Below, piece after piece: positions 9,543 through 17,737 of a DNA stretch of 64,000 nt. The stretch comes from Gordonia heveisoli (GTDB taxonomy: Bacteria; Actinomycetota; Actinomycetes; Mycobacteriales; Mycobacteriaceae). Made by a program: the position numbers and the translations under genes. The notes under the pieces are model-generated. The model searched no databases. It was not told the origin of the DNA and saw nothing but the letters and a program-made list of their open reading frames with translations. Where the stretch lies: NCBI RefSeq assembly GCF_030315745.1, contig NZ_JASXSH010000024.1, forward strand, positions 1 to 64,000, given 5' to 3'. Positions within the stretch are counted from its first letter, which is position 1; every line of letters begins with the position of its first letter.

Positions 9543-9952
9543 CGTGGGTTTCCGACACGCCGACGCGATCCGTTGAAAAACTGCTGGTCAACCGTGTCTT
9601 GACCGAATTGTGTTCGGCGTTCGGTTGTTTCGTCGGTGTGATTCGGGGTAGAACTGAAGAGTAGGTTGCTGAGCGGCGCTAACGAGTGGGCCTCTTCTGC
9701 TCACCGCGGGACTAATGCGCTCTGCGTCGATGGTCCCGGTGTCATCGGTTCACCCGATCCCGGTAAGTGGGGACAACGTCCACGGCCGCGCTGCAATCGG
9801 TGAGTCCTTCGGTGGATTCGCTGTGGTGATTTGGCCATGAAAGAGGCTGTAGTCAGCCGTCTTTCGATCTAAGAGGGCTCGACCGGTCTGTCGAGTCGCG
9901 TGGGCGCCATCGGTTCGTGGCGAGACTGCGGACCTTGACGACGGAGACACGC
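9543..9952 (+). promoter_or_regulatory. 410-nt gene-free leader of the ProP-like gene with two hairpins
   Basis: No coding frame is convincing here. The segment is less GC-rich than its neighbours. Near its end are two successive hairpins: AAAGAGGCTG (9840-9849) pairs with CAGCCGTCTTT (9854-9864) with one bulged G and loop TAGT; CTCGAC (9878-9883) pairs with GTCGAG (9890-9895). The first is not followed by a T-run. A long structured leader before an osmolyte-type transporter could be regulatory RNA, but I could not match it to a known riboswitch. Confidence 0.35.
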
Positions 9953-11380
9953 ATGCCAGACGGAATTCCGACGGCGAAATCTGCACGACGAGAACCTATT
10001 CCGCCCGCAGGGCGGACTGAGGTGGGGGGTTCGGCCGACACTGGTGACTCCGCGCAGAAAGGTATGCTGCGCAGGACGATTGCCGCATCGGCGATCGGCA
10101 ACGCGACCGAATGGTATGACTACGGCGTCTACGCCGCGACAGCCACCTATCTGACCGACGCCTTCTTCCCCGGTGAACTGGGCACTCTCGGCACCATGCT
10201 GGGCTTCGCGATCTCCTTCGTACTCCGTCCGGTCGGAGGATTCATCTGGGGGCCGATCGGGGATAGGATCGGCCGTAAATCCGTTCTGGCCCTGACGATT
10301 GTGCTCATATCACTGGCCACCGCCCTGATCGGACTGCTACCCACCCACGCCGTCGCAGGGGTGTGGGCGCCGGTGCTGCTGATCCTGCTCCGGGTGGTGC
10401 AGGGGTTCTCGACCGGTGGCGAATACGGCGGTGCGGCCACCTTCATGGCCGAGCATGCTCCCGACGACAAACGTGGAAAGTACGGTAGTTTCCTGGAATT
10501 CGGGACCCTGGGTGGATTCGTCATGGGTTCGGCCGTGGTGCTGCTGCTGGATCTGCTGCTCTCCGACGATCAGATGTCGACCTGGGGTTGGCGTCTCCCG
10601 TTCCTGCTCGCCCTGCCACTCGGCCTGATCGGTCTGTACCTGCGGAGTCAGGTCGACGAATCGCCGGTCTTCGAAGAGCTCGAGGACGACGACAAGATCG
10701 AGGCGTCACCGGGTCGCGAGATCATCGACCTCGTGCGGGAGTACTGGCGTCCGGTGCTGGTGATGTCCGGCATGGTGGTGGCACTCAACGTCGCCAACTA
10801 CACCTTGCTCGCCTATCAGCCGACCTACCTGCAGAACACCATCGGAATGGACACCGACACCTCGACGCTGGTCATCCTGATCGGCGAACTCGCGATGATG
10901 GCGGTGATCCCGTTCTTCGGCTCGTGGTCGGATCGGGTGGGACGCAAACCGATGTGGTGGTCGTCGCTGATCGGCCTGTTCCTGCTCGCCTTGCCGCTGT
11001 ACTGGCTGATGGGCCAGGGCCTGGCCTGGGCCATCCTCGGATTCGTGGTGCTGGGGTTGCTCTACATCCCGCAGCTGTCGACGATCTCGGCAACCTTCCC
11101 GGCGATGTTCCCCACCCAGGTCCGCTACGCGGGATTCGCCATCTCCTACAACGTGTCCACCGCGGCCTTCGGCGGTACCGCACCGCTCATCAACGAAGCG
11201 GTCGTCGACTCGTCGGGATGGGATCTCTTCCCCGCGCTGTACATGATGATCGCCTGCGTGATCGGTATGATCGCGGTCTGCTTCCTGAAGGAGACCGCCG
11301 GTGCGTCGATCCGTGGAACCGATATTCCCAGTCAGGAGAACGACTTTCGGGAACTGGTCGGAATGAAGGCCGGCTCCTAG
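9953..11380 (+). CDS. MFS transporter, MHS/ProP type (osmolyte or metabolite:H+ symporter)
   Basis: 475 residues from ATG 9953, which has GGAGA 6 nt upstream; an earlier in-frame GTG lacks this. Twelve membrane helices are visible. The family signature 'GNATEWYDYGVYAATATY' opens helix 1 and 'GDRIGRKSVL' is the loop 2-3 motif; 'RVVQGFSTGGEYGGAATFMAE' marks helix 4 of the metabolite:H+ symporter family including ProP. It lies next to the K+ uptake operon, so an osmolyte substrate (betaine/proline) is a reasonable inference. A long structured leader precedes it. Confidence 0.82.
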   Translation: MPDGIPTAKSARREPIPPAGRTEVGGSADTGDSAQKGMLRRTIAASAIGNATEWYDYGVYAATATYLTDAFFPGELGTLGTMLGFAISFVLRPVGGFIWGPIGDRIGRKSVLALTIVLISLATALIGLLPTHAVAGVWAPVLLILLRVVQGFSTGGEYGGAATFMAEHAPDDKRGKYGSFLEFGTLGGFVMGSAVVLLLDLLLSDDQMSTWGWRLPFLLALPLGLIGLYLRSQVDESPVFEELEDDDKIEASPGREIIDLVREYWRPVLVMSGMVVALNVANYTLLAYQPTYLQNTIGMDTDTSTLVILIGELAMMAVIPFFGSWSDRVGRKPMWWSSLIGLFLLALPLYWLMGQGLAWAILGFVVLGLLYIPQLSTISATFPAMFPTQVRYAGFAISYNVSTAAFGGTAPLINEAVVDSSGWDLFPALYMMIACVIGMIAVCFLKETAGASIRGTDIPSQENDFRELVGMKAGS

Positions 11381-11407
11381 TCGCTGTTCTTCCCCTACTT
11401 TGGCGAT

Positions 11408-11474
11408 CGTCCCCGAGGTGCATCTAGGGGAGGAACACAAACGTCGGGGAGGAACGTTCTTCCCCTACTTTCGG
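11408..11474. repeat. dispersed intergenic repeat, copy A (67 bp)
   Basis: This segment aligns without gaps to 52939-53005, 56 of 67 positions identical. It contains alternating G4 and C4 blocks, including the near-palindrome GGGGAAGAAC/GTTCCTCCCC read on the minus strand (11447-11466). A further partial unit, GTTCTTCCCCTACTTT, occurs just upstream at 11386-11401. Copy A lies between the convergent ProP-like and M20 genes. Confidence 0.7.
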
Positions 11475-11507
11475 GCGGGGCGACAGGTTTCCGGGGACGA
11501 TCGGTGA

Positions 11508-12758
11508 TCAGGGGGTCGTGAGCAGGCGCAGCGCGGCGAGTGTGTAGGCGCGCGCCGCAGTCACCAGATCGTCGACGGCGACCGACTCGTCGGGCTGATG
11601 GGCCTCGGAGTTGATGTCGCCGGGGCCCAACACGATTGCCGGTATGCCGAGATCGCGGCTGACGAAGCCGCCGTCGCATGCGGCGCTCCAGCCGCCGACG
11701 CTGGTGTCGGCGCCGACGTCGGTGACCGCTGTGACCGCGGTGGTCACCAGCGGGTGGTCGGCGGGGGTGGCGAAACCGGGCATCGCCATCGTGACCCGCA
11801 CCTCCACGTCGATGCCGTCGGTGTCAATTCCACTGTCGGCGATGGCTTTTCGGATGTCGTTGGCTATCAGTAGGGGATCCTCGTCGGGCATCAGACGACG
11901 ATCGATCCCGAGCGAACACATCGGGGCCACCACCGAGATGCCTTGTCCGCCACTGATGGTCCCGACATTCCAGGTGCCGCAACCGAGGAGATCGTCGAGC
12001 TGCTGTGCCAGTCGGTCGTGATCCCGCCCGATCAGGCCGACAATCTGCGCGGCGGCGTTGATCGCACTGCGGCCGTCGGACGGACGGCCCGAATGTGCGG
12101 CCCGACCGGCGACGTCGATCTCGAAGTAGGAGGCGCCGCGACATCCGCGGACCACCTGCAGATCGGTCGGCTCGGCGACGATACAGCCGAGGAAGTCGTG
12201 ATCGGCGGGGTGCGCGACGAGGTCGCGGACGCCGATACCGTGCTCCTCCTCGTCGACCGTGCACACCAGCCGGATCGGTCCGGTCAGCGCGAGCCCGTTC
12301 TCGTGCGCGTCACGCAATGCGGCCAGCGTCGCGACGACGGCGGCGAGCCCGCCCTTCATGTCGGTCGCACCCCGGCCGTAGATCCGGCCGTCGGTCAGCC
12401 GCGCCCGATACGGGTCGGCGGTCCAGTTGGGGCCGGCCGGTACGACGTCGGAGTGCCCGAGGAACATCAACCCGGGTCCGGTGGCAGGGGTCGCATCGGT
12501 GGCAGGCGGCCAGAACGTGGCAATCAGATTGGGGCGGCCGGGCGCGACCTCGCCGATACTCACCGACAGCCCCAGATCGCGGCACGCCTTCTGCAGGATC
12601 TCGACGGTGCCCGCCTCGGTTCCGCCGGGATTCTCGCTGGGTGACTCGATCAGCGCCGACGTGAGCTCGATGATGAAGTCGCGGTCGATCAGTGCGCACA
12701 CCGCCTTCTCGGCGTCGGTCAGGTCTCGTCCGCTCGCTGGGATTCTGACGTCACTCAC
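11508..12758 (-). CDS. M20-family deacylase (ArgE/DapE type)
   Basis: 416 residues from ATG 12758. Zinc ligands and catalytic residues of the M20 fold are present: GHSDVVPAG (His102, Asp104), GRGATDMKGG (Asp133), the Glu pair in VDEEEHG (about 170-171), and a C-terminal His in 'EAHQPDES'. A dimerisation domain starts about residue 205. It hydrolyses an N-acyl amino acid or dipeptide; whether it is acetylornithine deacetylase, succinyl-diaminopimelate desuccinylase or something else cannot be told from sequence alone. Confidence 0.85.
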   Translation of the reverse strand: MSDVRIPASGRDLTDAEKAVCALIDRDFIIELTSALIESPSENPGGTEAGTVEILQKACRDLGLSVSIGEVAPGRPNLIATFWPPATDATPATGPGLMFLGHSDVVPAGPNWTADPYRARLTDGRIYGRGATDMKGGLAAVVATLAALRDAHENGLALTGPIRLVCTVDEEEHGIGVRDLVAHPADHDFLGCIVAEPTDLQVVRGCRGASYFEIDVAGRAAHSGRPSDGRSAINAAAQIVGLIGRDHDRLAQQLDDLLGCGTWNVGTISGGQGISVVAPMCSLGIDRRLMPDEDPLLIANDIRKAIADSGIDTDGIDVEVRVTMAMPGFATPADHPLVTTAVTAVTDVGADTSVGGWSAACDGGFVSRDLGIPAIVLGPGDINSEAHQPDESVAVDDLVTAARAYTLAALRLLTTP

Positions 12759-12976
12759 CCCGCCATCTTCGCAGGCGGTGACCGGCGAGCGTGGAGCGCC
12801 GGCGGATTCGTGTCGGATTCGGCTGCGGCTCGGCCGACACCTCGCACCGCAGGGGGCAGGTGGGGGTCGGCGCTACTCGCGCGATGGCGTCCCCGTGCAG
12901 CGGGAACAGGGCGGATTCGGGCGGATGTGGGTCGTGCGAGGCGATCGGGGAGGTGCCGATAGTAGGCTGTAGCGCG

Positions 12977-13987
12977 ATGACCACCTTCGCCTACTTCCTC
13001 ATCGCAGTGCTGGCCCTGGCCGGTGCCGCCGCCCTGTTGTGGCTGGATCGGCGACGGTCGAGCGTCGCACGTCACCAGCGCGCCGTCTGGGGAGATACGC
13101 ACTCCTTCAAGTTCCGCGAATCGGATACGAAGCTGCGCAAAGTCTTCCGCCGGGCGACCATGAACGTCCCCGACCACGTGCTCGTGCAGGACGTCGCCTT
13201 CGGTGAGTATGAGGGCGCCGAGGCGGTCGTCTTCGACCTCGTCGACACCGCGACCGTCGTCGGCGTGCGCCGGTCGTCGCCGTCCCGGGTCGTCGTCGAC
13301 CTGCGGCATGAAGATGTGCTCGCGCCCGTCGAAGAGGATGTCGAACTCCTCGGGGCGATGGGGCCGCGCGTCATGTTCTCCAACAACCTCGACGTCGCCC
13401 GCCGGGTCTGCGACCGCCGGATGGTGACCCTGGCCACCAAGGCGCCCGCCTACATCGAGGTGCTGTGGAACGAGGGCAACTGGGCGTTGGGTTCGCTGCC
13501 GCTGACCAATGACAGCCGTGACCTGGACACCGCGCTGGACGTCGTCCGACGCTTCGCCGACCTGCTGCGGGTGCTGCCACCGGTCCGCGACCCGGAGGGC
13601 CCGCCCGACCCGCGCGACCCGCACGGTCCCACCCGCGCCGAACTGGCCGACGAGAAGACCGAGTCGATGCGGGACAAGGCTCGTCGCCGGGCCGCCGAGG
13701 CCTCCGCTGCCACCCCGGAGCGACCGGCTCGCACCGCGGCGACCTCGGTACGTACGCCACCGCCGTACACGTCGTCGCGTCCCGATGCCCCGGCCCGCGG
13801 TCGGGTCTCCGCCGACGATCGCGACCTGCCCGACGCCACCCGCAAGGGACCGGCCCTCGATCCCAAGGCCGCAGAATCCTCGGCGGCAGGGCCCGCCGCA
13901 TCGCCGCGCACCCGTGGTGCCCGCGGACTGAGCCCCATGCCGGTGCGCCGGAACGCCGAACGCCCGAGCCGTCCCGAACGCGACTGA
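12977..13987 (+). CDS. membrane-anchored protein, Rv0383c-like
   Basis: 336 residues from ATG 12977; an open frame extends upstream but lacks coding character. Residues 1-24 form one signal-anchor helix ('FAYFLIAVLALAGAAALLWL'). A folded region follows to about residue 215, and the last 120 residues are Pro/Arg/Ala-rich and disordered. It sits immediately before pyrE, where M. tuberculosis has Rv0383c, a conserved secreted or membrane protein of unknown function. The homology is supported by position, hydrophobic anchor and size of the core; no enzymatic motif is seen. Confidence 0.75.
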   Translation: MTTFAYFLIAVLALAGAAALLWLDRRRSSVARHQRAVWGDTHSFKFRESDTKLRKVFRRATMNVPDHVLVQDVAFGEYEGAEAVVFDLVDTATVVGVRRSSPSRVVVDLRHEDVLAPVEEDVELLGAMGPRVMFSNNLDVARRVCDRRMVTLATKAPAYIEVLWNEGNWALGSLPLTNDSRDLDTALDVVRRFADLLRVLPPVRDPEGPPDPRDPHGPTRAELADEKTESMRDKARRRAAEASAATPERPARTAATSVRTPPPYTSSRPDAPARGRVSADDRDLPDATRKGPALDPKAAESSAAGPAASPRTRGARGLSPMPVRRNAERPSRPERD

Positions 13988-14040
13988 CCGCGTCACCCGA
14001 ACCGATCCCCGCGCCGCCGAGCGAGAGTGAGTGTCCCGTC

Positions 14041-14601
14041 ATGCCCGAAACCACCCCGACCGTGGATGGCGTCGCCAAGCAGCGACTTGCCGAACTGGTA
14101 CGTGAACTGGCCGTCGTCCACGGCAAGGTGACGCTGTCCTCGGGTAAGGAAGCCGACTACTACGTCGACCTGCGGCGGGCCACTCTGCACAGCGAGGCGT
14201 CGCGGCTGATCGGTGCACTGATGCGGGAGTTGACCGCCGACTGGGATTACGCGGCGGTCGGCGGGCTGACGCTCGGCGCTGACCCGGTCGCGACGTCGAT
14301 CATGCATGCCGACGGCCGGGCGATCGACTCGTTCGTGGTGCGCAAAGCGGCCAAGACGCACGGCATGCAGCGCCGGATCGAAGGACCCGACATCACCGGA
14401 CGCAACGTGCTGGTCGTCGAGGACACCTCCACCACCGGGGCGTCGCCGTCGAATGCCGTCGAAGCCGCCCGAGAAGCCGGTGCGAATGTCATCGGTGTGG
14501 CCACCGTGGTGGACCGGGCGACCGGGGCCGACGCGGTCATCACCGGACTCGGTGTGCCCTACCGTTCGCTGCTCGACCTCGCCGACCTCGGTCTGGCCTG
14601 A
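14041..14601 (+). CDS. pyrE: orotate phosphoribosyltransferase
   Basis: 186 residues from ATG 14041. The PRPP-binding loop VLVVEDTSTTGASP (about residues 121-134) and the flexible loop 'RKAAKTHG' (about 101-108) identify PyrE. It converts orotate and PRPP to OMP in pyrimidine synthesis. It stands apart from other pyr genes, in the same order relative to the Rv0383c-like and SpoU genes as in mycobacteria. Confidence 0.94.
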   Translation: MPETTPTVDGVAKQRLAELVRELAVVHGKVTLSSGKEADYYVDLRRATLHSEASRLIGALMRELTADWDYAAVGGLTLGADPVATSIMHADGRAIDSFVVRKAAKTHGMQRRIEGPDITGRNVLVVEDTSTTGASPSNAVEAAREAGANVIGVATVVDRATGADAVITGLGVPYRSLLDLADLGLA

Positions 14602-14635
14602 CACGCGTCGATCAGCGTCGGAGATCGGTGCCCGG

Positions 14636-15349
14636 ATGAACGGATCCCAACCCAGCCCACCTGATGCTTCAGGCGCGCAGCCGGACGAACCGGGACCGAC
14701 CGAATGGCAGTCGGGGACCGCACCGGCGGTCGGCGTCGGGCCCTGGGCCGTCGAATATCCGGATCTGCCCGTCCCCGACGATCCGCGCTACGACCCGGAA
14801 CTGCTCGACGAGGGGGACACCCGCAATGTCGTCGACGCCTACCGGTATTGGACGCGGGAGGCGATCGTCGCCGACCTGGACACCCGGCGGCACGACTTCC
14901 ACGTGGCGATCGAGAACTTCGCCCACGACGCCAACATCGGGACCGTGGTGCGCACCGCGAACGCCTTCGGCGCGCGGGCCGTGCACATCGTCGGCCGGCG
15001 GCGGTGGAATCGCCGGGGCGCCATGGTCACCGACCGCTATCAGCACCTCATGCATCACGCGACGGTCGGGGATCTGCTCGACTGGGCGCGGGCGCAGGGA
15101 CTGACCGTGGTGGCCGTGGACAACACGCCCGGTGCGCAGCCACTGGAAACCGTCGACCTGCCGCGCAACTGCCTGCTGCTGTTCGGCCAGGAAGGACCCG
15201 GCGTCAGCGACGACGCTCAGCAATATGCGGAACTGACCGTGTCCATCGCCCAGTTCGGCTCGACCCGCAGTATCAACGCGGGTGTGGCCGCCGGTATCGC
15301 CATGCACGCGTGGGTACGCGCACACGCCGACCTCGGCAGGGCTTGGTAG
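14636..15349 (+). CDS. SpoU/TrmH-family RNA 2'-O-methyltransferase (Rv0380c-like)
   Basis: 237 residues from ATG 14636; the frame is open further upstream inside pyrE, but that part is a shadow. A 55-residue Pro/acid-rich N-terminus precedes the SPOUT knot. Motif 1 is 'NFAHDANIGTVVRTANAFGA' (Asn and Arg), motif 2 'LLLFGQEGPGVS', motif 3 'SIAQFGSTRSINAGVAAGIAM'; in most SpoU enzymes motif 3 is 'I P M x G ... SLNVS', so the Ile/Gln-Phe version is slightly divergent. The target (tRNA or rRNA ribose) is unknown. Confidence 0.83.
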   Translation: MNGSQPSPPDASGAQPDEPGPTEWQSGTAPAVGVGPWAVEYPDLPVPDDPRYDPELLDEGDTRNVVDAYRYWTREAIVADLDTRRHDFHVAIENFAHDANIGTVVRTANAFGARAVHIVGRRRWNRRGAMVTDRYQHLMHHATVGDLLDWARAQGLTVVAVDNTPGAQPLETVDLPRNCLLLFGQEGPGVSDDAQQYAELTVSIAQFGSTRSINAGVAAGIAMHAWVRAHADLGRAW

Positions 15350-15368
15350 TTTCGGGCGCTCCGAACCG

Positions 15369-16166
15369 TCAGACGGCGTCGGTCTGATCCTCCAGCGCCG
15401 CGTCGGCCACGGTGTCCGGGGCGTTCTTGGCGGCGCGGCGACGGCGATACCACTCGATGAGCATCGGGGCCACCGACAGCAGCACGATCAGGATGAAGAT
15501 CGGTTCGATGAGCTTCTGCACGACCTCGAACCGGCCCAGCCAGAAGCCGAGCAGGGTGATACCCGCACCCCAGACGATCGCACCGACGACGTTGTAGATG
15601 AAGAACACCGAGTACTTCATGCGGGCCGCACCGGCGACGATCGGCGCGATGGTGCGCACGATCGGCACGAAGCGGGCCAGGAAGATGGTGATCGGGCCGT
15701 GCTTCTCGAAGAACTCGTGTGCCTCGGTGAGGTAGCGATCCTTCAGGAACCGGGCATCCGGCTTGAACATGCTGGTGCCGACGTAGCGGCCGATCCAGTA
15801 GCCGATCTGTCCGCCGATGATCGCCGCGATCGGGATGTAGATCAGCAGCTCCCACAATGAGGCGAACTGTTCGATGTCTTCCTTGCCACCTGCGGCGACG
15901 ACCATGCCGGCGACGAACAACAGCGAATCACCGGGCAGCACCGGGAAGAGAACACCCGATTCGATCAGGATGACCAGCAGCAGACCCACGAGAGCCCAGC
16001 TGCCGAAGTAGCCGAGGAGGGTCACCGGGTCAAGGAAGCCCGGCATGAGGGCGACGTTGGTCGTGGTGCTGGCCAGCGCAGTATCGATCACGGGGTCCAA
16101 GGATAGCGCGTCGACGGAAATGTCCTGCTCCGGGCGCACTGCGCGGGCGTGGAACAGGCTTGACAT
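15369..16166 (-). CDS. DedA/VTT-family membrane protein (Rv0364-like)
   Basis: Up to 265 residues. The DedA core shows 'IESGVLFPVLPGDSLLF' and 'FLARFVPIVRTIAPIVAG' (membrane-entry Arg and the FxRxxPxxRT motif), four to five helices and an Arg-rich tail. DedA proteins act in lipid flipping and membrane homeostasis. The start is uncertain: ATG 16166 lacks a ribosome binding site, and ATG 16046 (MPGFLDPVTLLG) starts closer to where relatives begin. It is divergent from the aldolase gene, as Rv0364 is from fba. Confidence 0.85.
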   Translation of the reverse strand: MSSLFHARAVRPEQDISVDALSLDPVIDTALASTTTNVALMPGFLDPVTLLGYFGSWALVGLLLVILIESGVLFPVLPGDSLLFVAGMVVAAGGKEDIEQFASLWELLIYIPIAAIIGGQIGYWIGRYVGTSMFKPDARFLKDRYLTEAHEFFEKHGPITIFLARFVPIVRTIAPIVAGAARMKYSVFFIYNVVGAIVWGAGITLLGFWLGRFEVVQKLIEPIFILIVLLSVAPMLIEWYRRRRAAKNAPDTVADAALEDQTDAV

Positions 16167-16224
16167 ACTGATCGGGAGTGATCGACTCGCCAGCGCGAAA
16201 ACCTACCCGGTTGGAGGACGTGAA

Positions 16225-17259
16225 ATGCCCATTGCCACTCCCGAGCAGTACGCCGAGATGTACAAGAAGGCGAAGGAGGGCGGCTACGCATTCCCGGCGA
16301 TCAACTGCACCTCGTCGTCGACGATCAACGCCGCGATCAAGGGTTTCGCGGACGCCGGTAGCGACGGCATCATCCAGTTCTCGACCGGTGGTGCCGAGTT
16401 CGGTTCCGGTCTCGGCGTCAAGGACATGGTGACCGGTTCGGTCGCGCTGGCCGAGTTCGCGCACGTCGTCGCCGCCAAGTACGACGTCACCATCGCCCTG
16501 CACACCGACCACTGCCCCAAGGACAAGCTCGACGGCTTCGTCCGTCCGCTGCTGGAGATCTCGACCGAACGCGTCAAGGCCGGTCAGAATCCGCTGTTCC
16601 AGTCGCATATGTGGGACGGCAGTGCCGTGCCGATCGATGAGAACCTGCAGATCGCACAGGAGCTGCTGGCCAAGTCGGCGGCCGCCAACATCATCCTCGA
16701 AGTCGAGATCGGCGTCGTCGGTGGTGAAGAAGACGGTGTCGAGAACGCCATCAACGACAAGCTGTACACCTCGGTCGAGGACTTCGAGAAGACCATTGAC
16801 GCGCTCGGCGTGGGAGAGAAGGGTAAGTACCTGCTCGCCGCGACCTTCGGCAACGTGCACGGCGTCTACAAGCCCGGCAACGTGAAGCTGAAGCCGTCGG
16901 TGCTCGACGACGGGCAGAAGGCAGCCATCGCCAAGCTCGGTCTCGCCGAGGGCTCCAAGCCCTTTGACTTCGTCTTCCACGGCGGTTCGGGCTCGCTCAA
17001 GAGCGAGATCGAAGAGGCGCTCAGCTACGGCGTGGTCAAGATGAACGTCGACACCGACACCCAGTACGCCTACAGCCGCCCGGTGGCCGGCCATATGTTC
17101 GCCAATTACGACGGCGTCCTGAAGGTCGACGGCGACGTGGGCAACAAGAAGGTTTACGACCCGCGCAGCTGGACCAAGAAGGCCGAGGCCAGCATGTCCG
17201 AGCGCGTCGTCGAGGCCTGCAACGACCTCAAGTCGAACGGCAAGTCGATCAGCGCCTGA
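16225..17259 (+). CDS. fba: class II fructose-bisphosphate aldolase
   Basis: 344 residues from ATG 16225 with GGAGGA at 16213-16218. Catalytic Asp95 and zinc ligand His96 are in 'LHTDHCPKD'; further zinc ligands are in 'LEVEIGVVGGEED' and 'VFHGGSGS'. The long class II insert typical of the M. tuberculosis enzyme is present, and length matches. The enzyme cleaves fructose 1,6-bisphosphate in glycolysis and gluconeogenesis. It is followed by a strong terminator. Confidence 0.96.
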   Translation: MPIATPEQYAEMYKKAKEGGYAFPAINCTSSSTINAAIKGFADAGSDGIIQFSTGGAEFGSGLGVKDMVTGSVALAEFAHVVAAKYDVTIALHTDHCPKDKLDGFVRPLLEISTERVKAGQNPLFQSHMWDGSAVPIDENLQIAQELLAKSAAANIILEVEIGVVGGEEDGVENAINDKLYTSVEDFEKTIDALGVGEKGKYLLAATFGNVHGVYKPGNVKLKPSVLDDGQKAAIAKLGLAEGSKPFDFVFHGGSGSLKSEIEEALSYGVVKMNVDTDTQYAYSRPVAGHMFANYDGVLKVDGDVGNKKVYDPRSWTKKAEASMSERVVEACNDLKSNGKSISA

Positions 17260-17277
17260 TCGTCACCCGCGCACAGC

Positions 17278-17308
17278 AAGGGCCGCCACGCATCTGTGGC
17301 GGCCCTTT
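17278..17308 (+). terminator. intrinsic terminator of fba
   Basis: AAGGGCCGCCAC (17278-17289) pairs perfectly with GTGGCGGCCCTT (17296-17307) around a 6-nt loop, followed by a T-rich stretch. It begins 19 nt after the fba stop codon. Confidence 0.85.
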
Positions 17309-17350
17309 GCTTTGTGTCACTTTGGCTTTGTGTCACTTTTGCTGTGTGTC
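17309..17350. repeat. 16-bp tandem repeat after the fba terminator
   Basis: GCTTTGTGTCACTTTG (17309-17324) is followed by GCTTTGTGTCACTTTT (17325-17340) and a partial third unit. It is T-rich and directly abuts the fba terminator hairpin. Confidence 0.6.
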
Positions 17351-17395
17351 CCGCGGCTGGGTGACGGGCGGTGCTCACGAGTCGGAGCACTCCGG

Positions 17396-17737
17396 TCACA
17401 TGGTGGCGAGACCGACCAGGACCGCCACCGCGAGCGCGATGAGAACCGCGGCAGCCACGATGACCTGCGGATCGGTCGCCGACGCCCGGCGGGGCGCCGG
17501 GTGGACGCGTTCGGAACGTCGGGGTAGAGGTGGGGCTGTGCTGGGCCCCTGCGCTGTGTTGGGTGCTTGCGCTGTGTTGGGTGCCTGCGACACCTTCCAC
17601 GCAGGTGGTGTCACCACGGACAACCGTTGCGTCGGCTGCGCGGCTCGATGTGCCACCGGATCGAAGACACGCCGGGAGCCCGGCTCCGCGACCGGACCGG
17701 CAGGCGTTTCGTGGGCGGCAGGTCTGACGTGGCTCAC
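17396..17737 (-). CDS. tail-anchored Pro/Ala-rich protein coupled to the Rv0361-like gene
   Basis: 113 residues starting at GTG 17737, which overlaps the upstream stop codon by 4 nt (GTGA), as is usual for coupled genes here. About 85 residues of Pro/Ala/Arg-rich, probably disordered sequence include a duplicated 'QAPNTA' and end in one hydrophobic helix (about residues 90-112, PQVIVAAAVLIALAVAVL), so it would be inserted tail-first in the membrane. No known domain. The frame continues upstream of 17737 but only as an antisense shadow inside the neighbour. Coupling suggests the two proteins work together. Confidence 0.55.
   Translation of the reverse strand: MSHVRPAAHETPAGPVAEPGSRRVFDPVAHRAAQPTQRLSVVTPPAWKVSQAPNTAQAPNTAQGPSTAPPLPRRSERVHPAPRRASATDPQVIVAAAVLIALAVAVLVGLATM

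Noticed and set aside
9660-9730. Segment of the ProP-like leader as a c-di-AMP (ydaO) riboswitch
   Set aside because: The conserved GGGGAACC-type and GGCGAAUCCGUC-type blocks of that family are absent.
16160-16188. TTGACA at 16160 as the fba promoter
   Set aside because: No acceptable -10 hexamer at 16-18 bp spacing, and it may lie in the 5' end of the divergent DedA gene.
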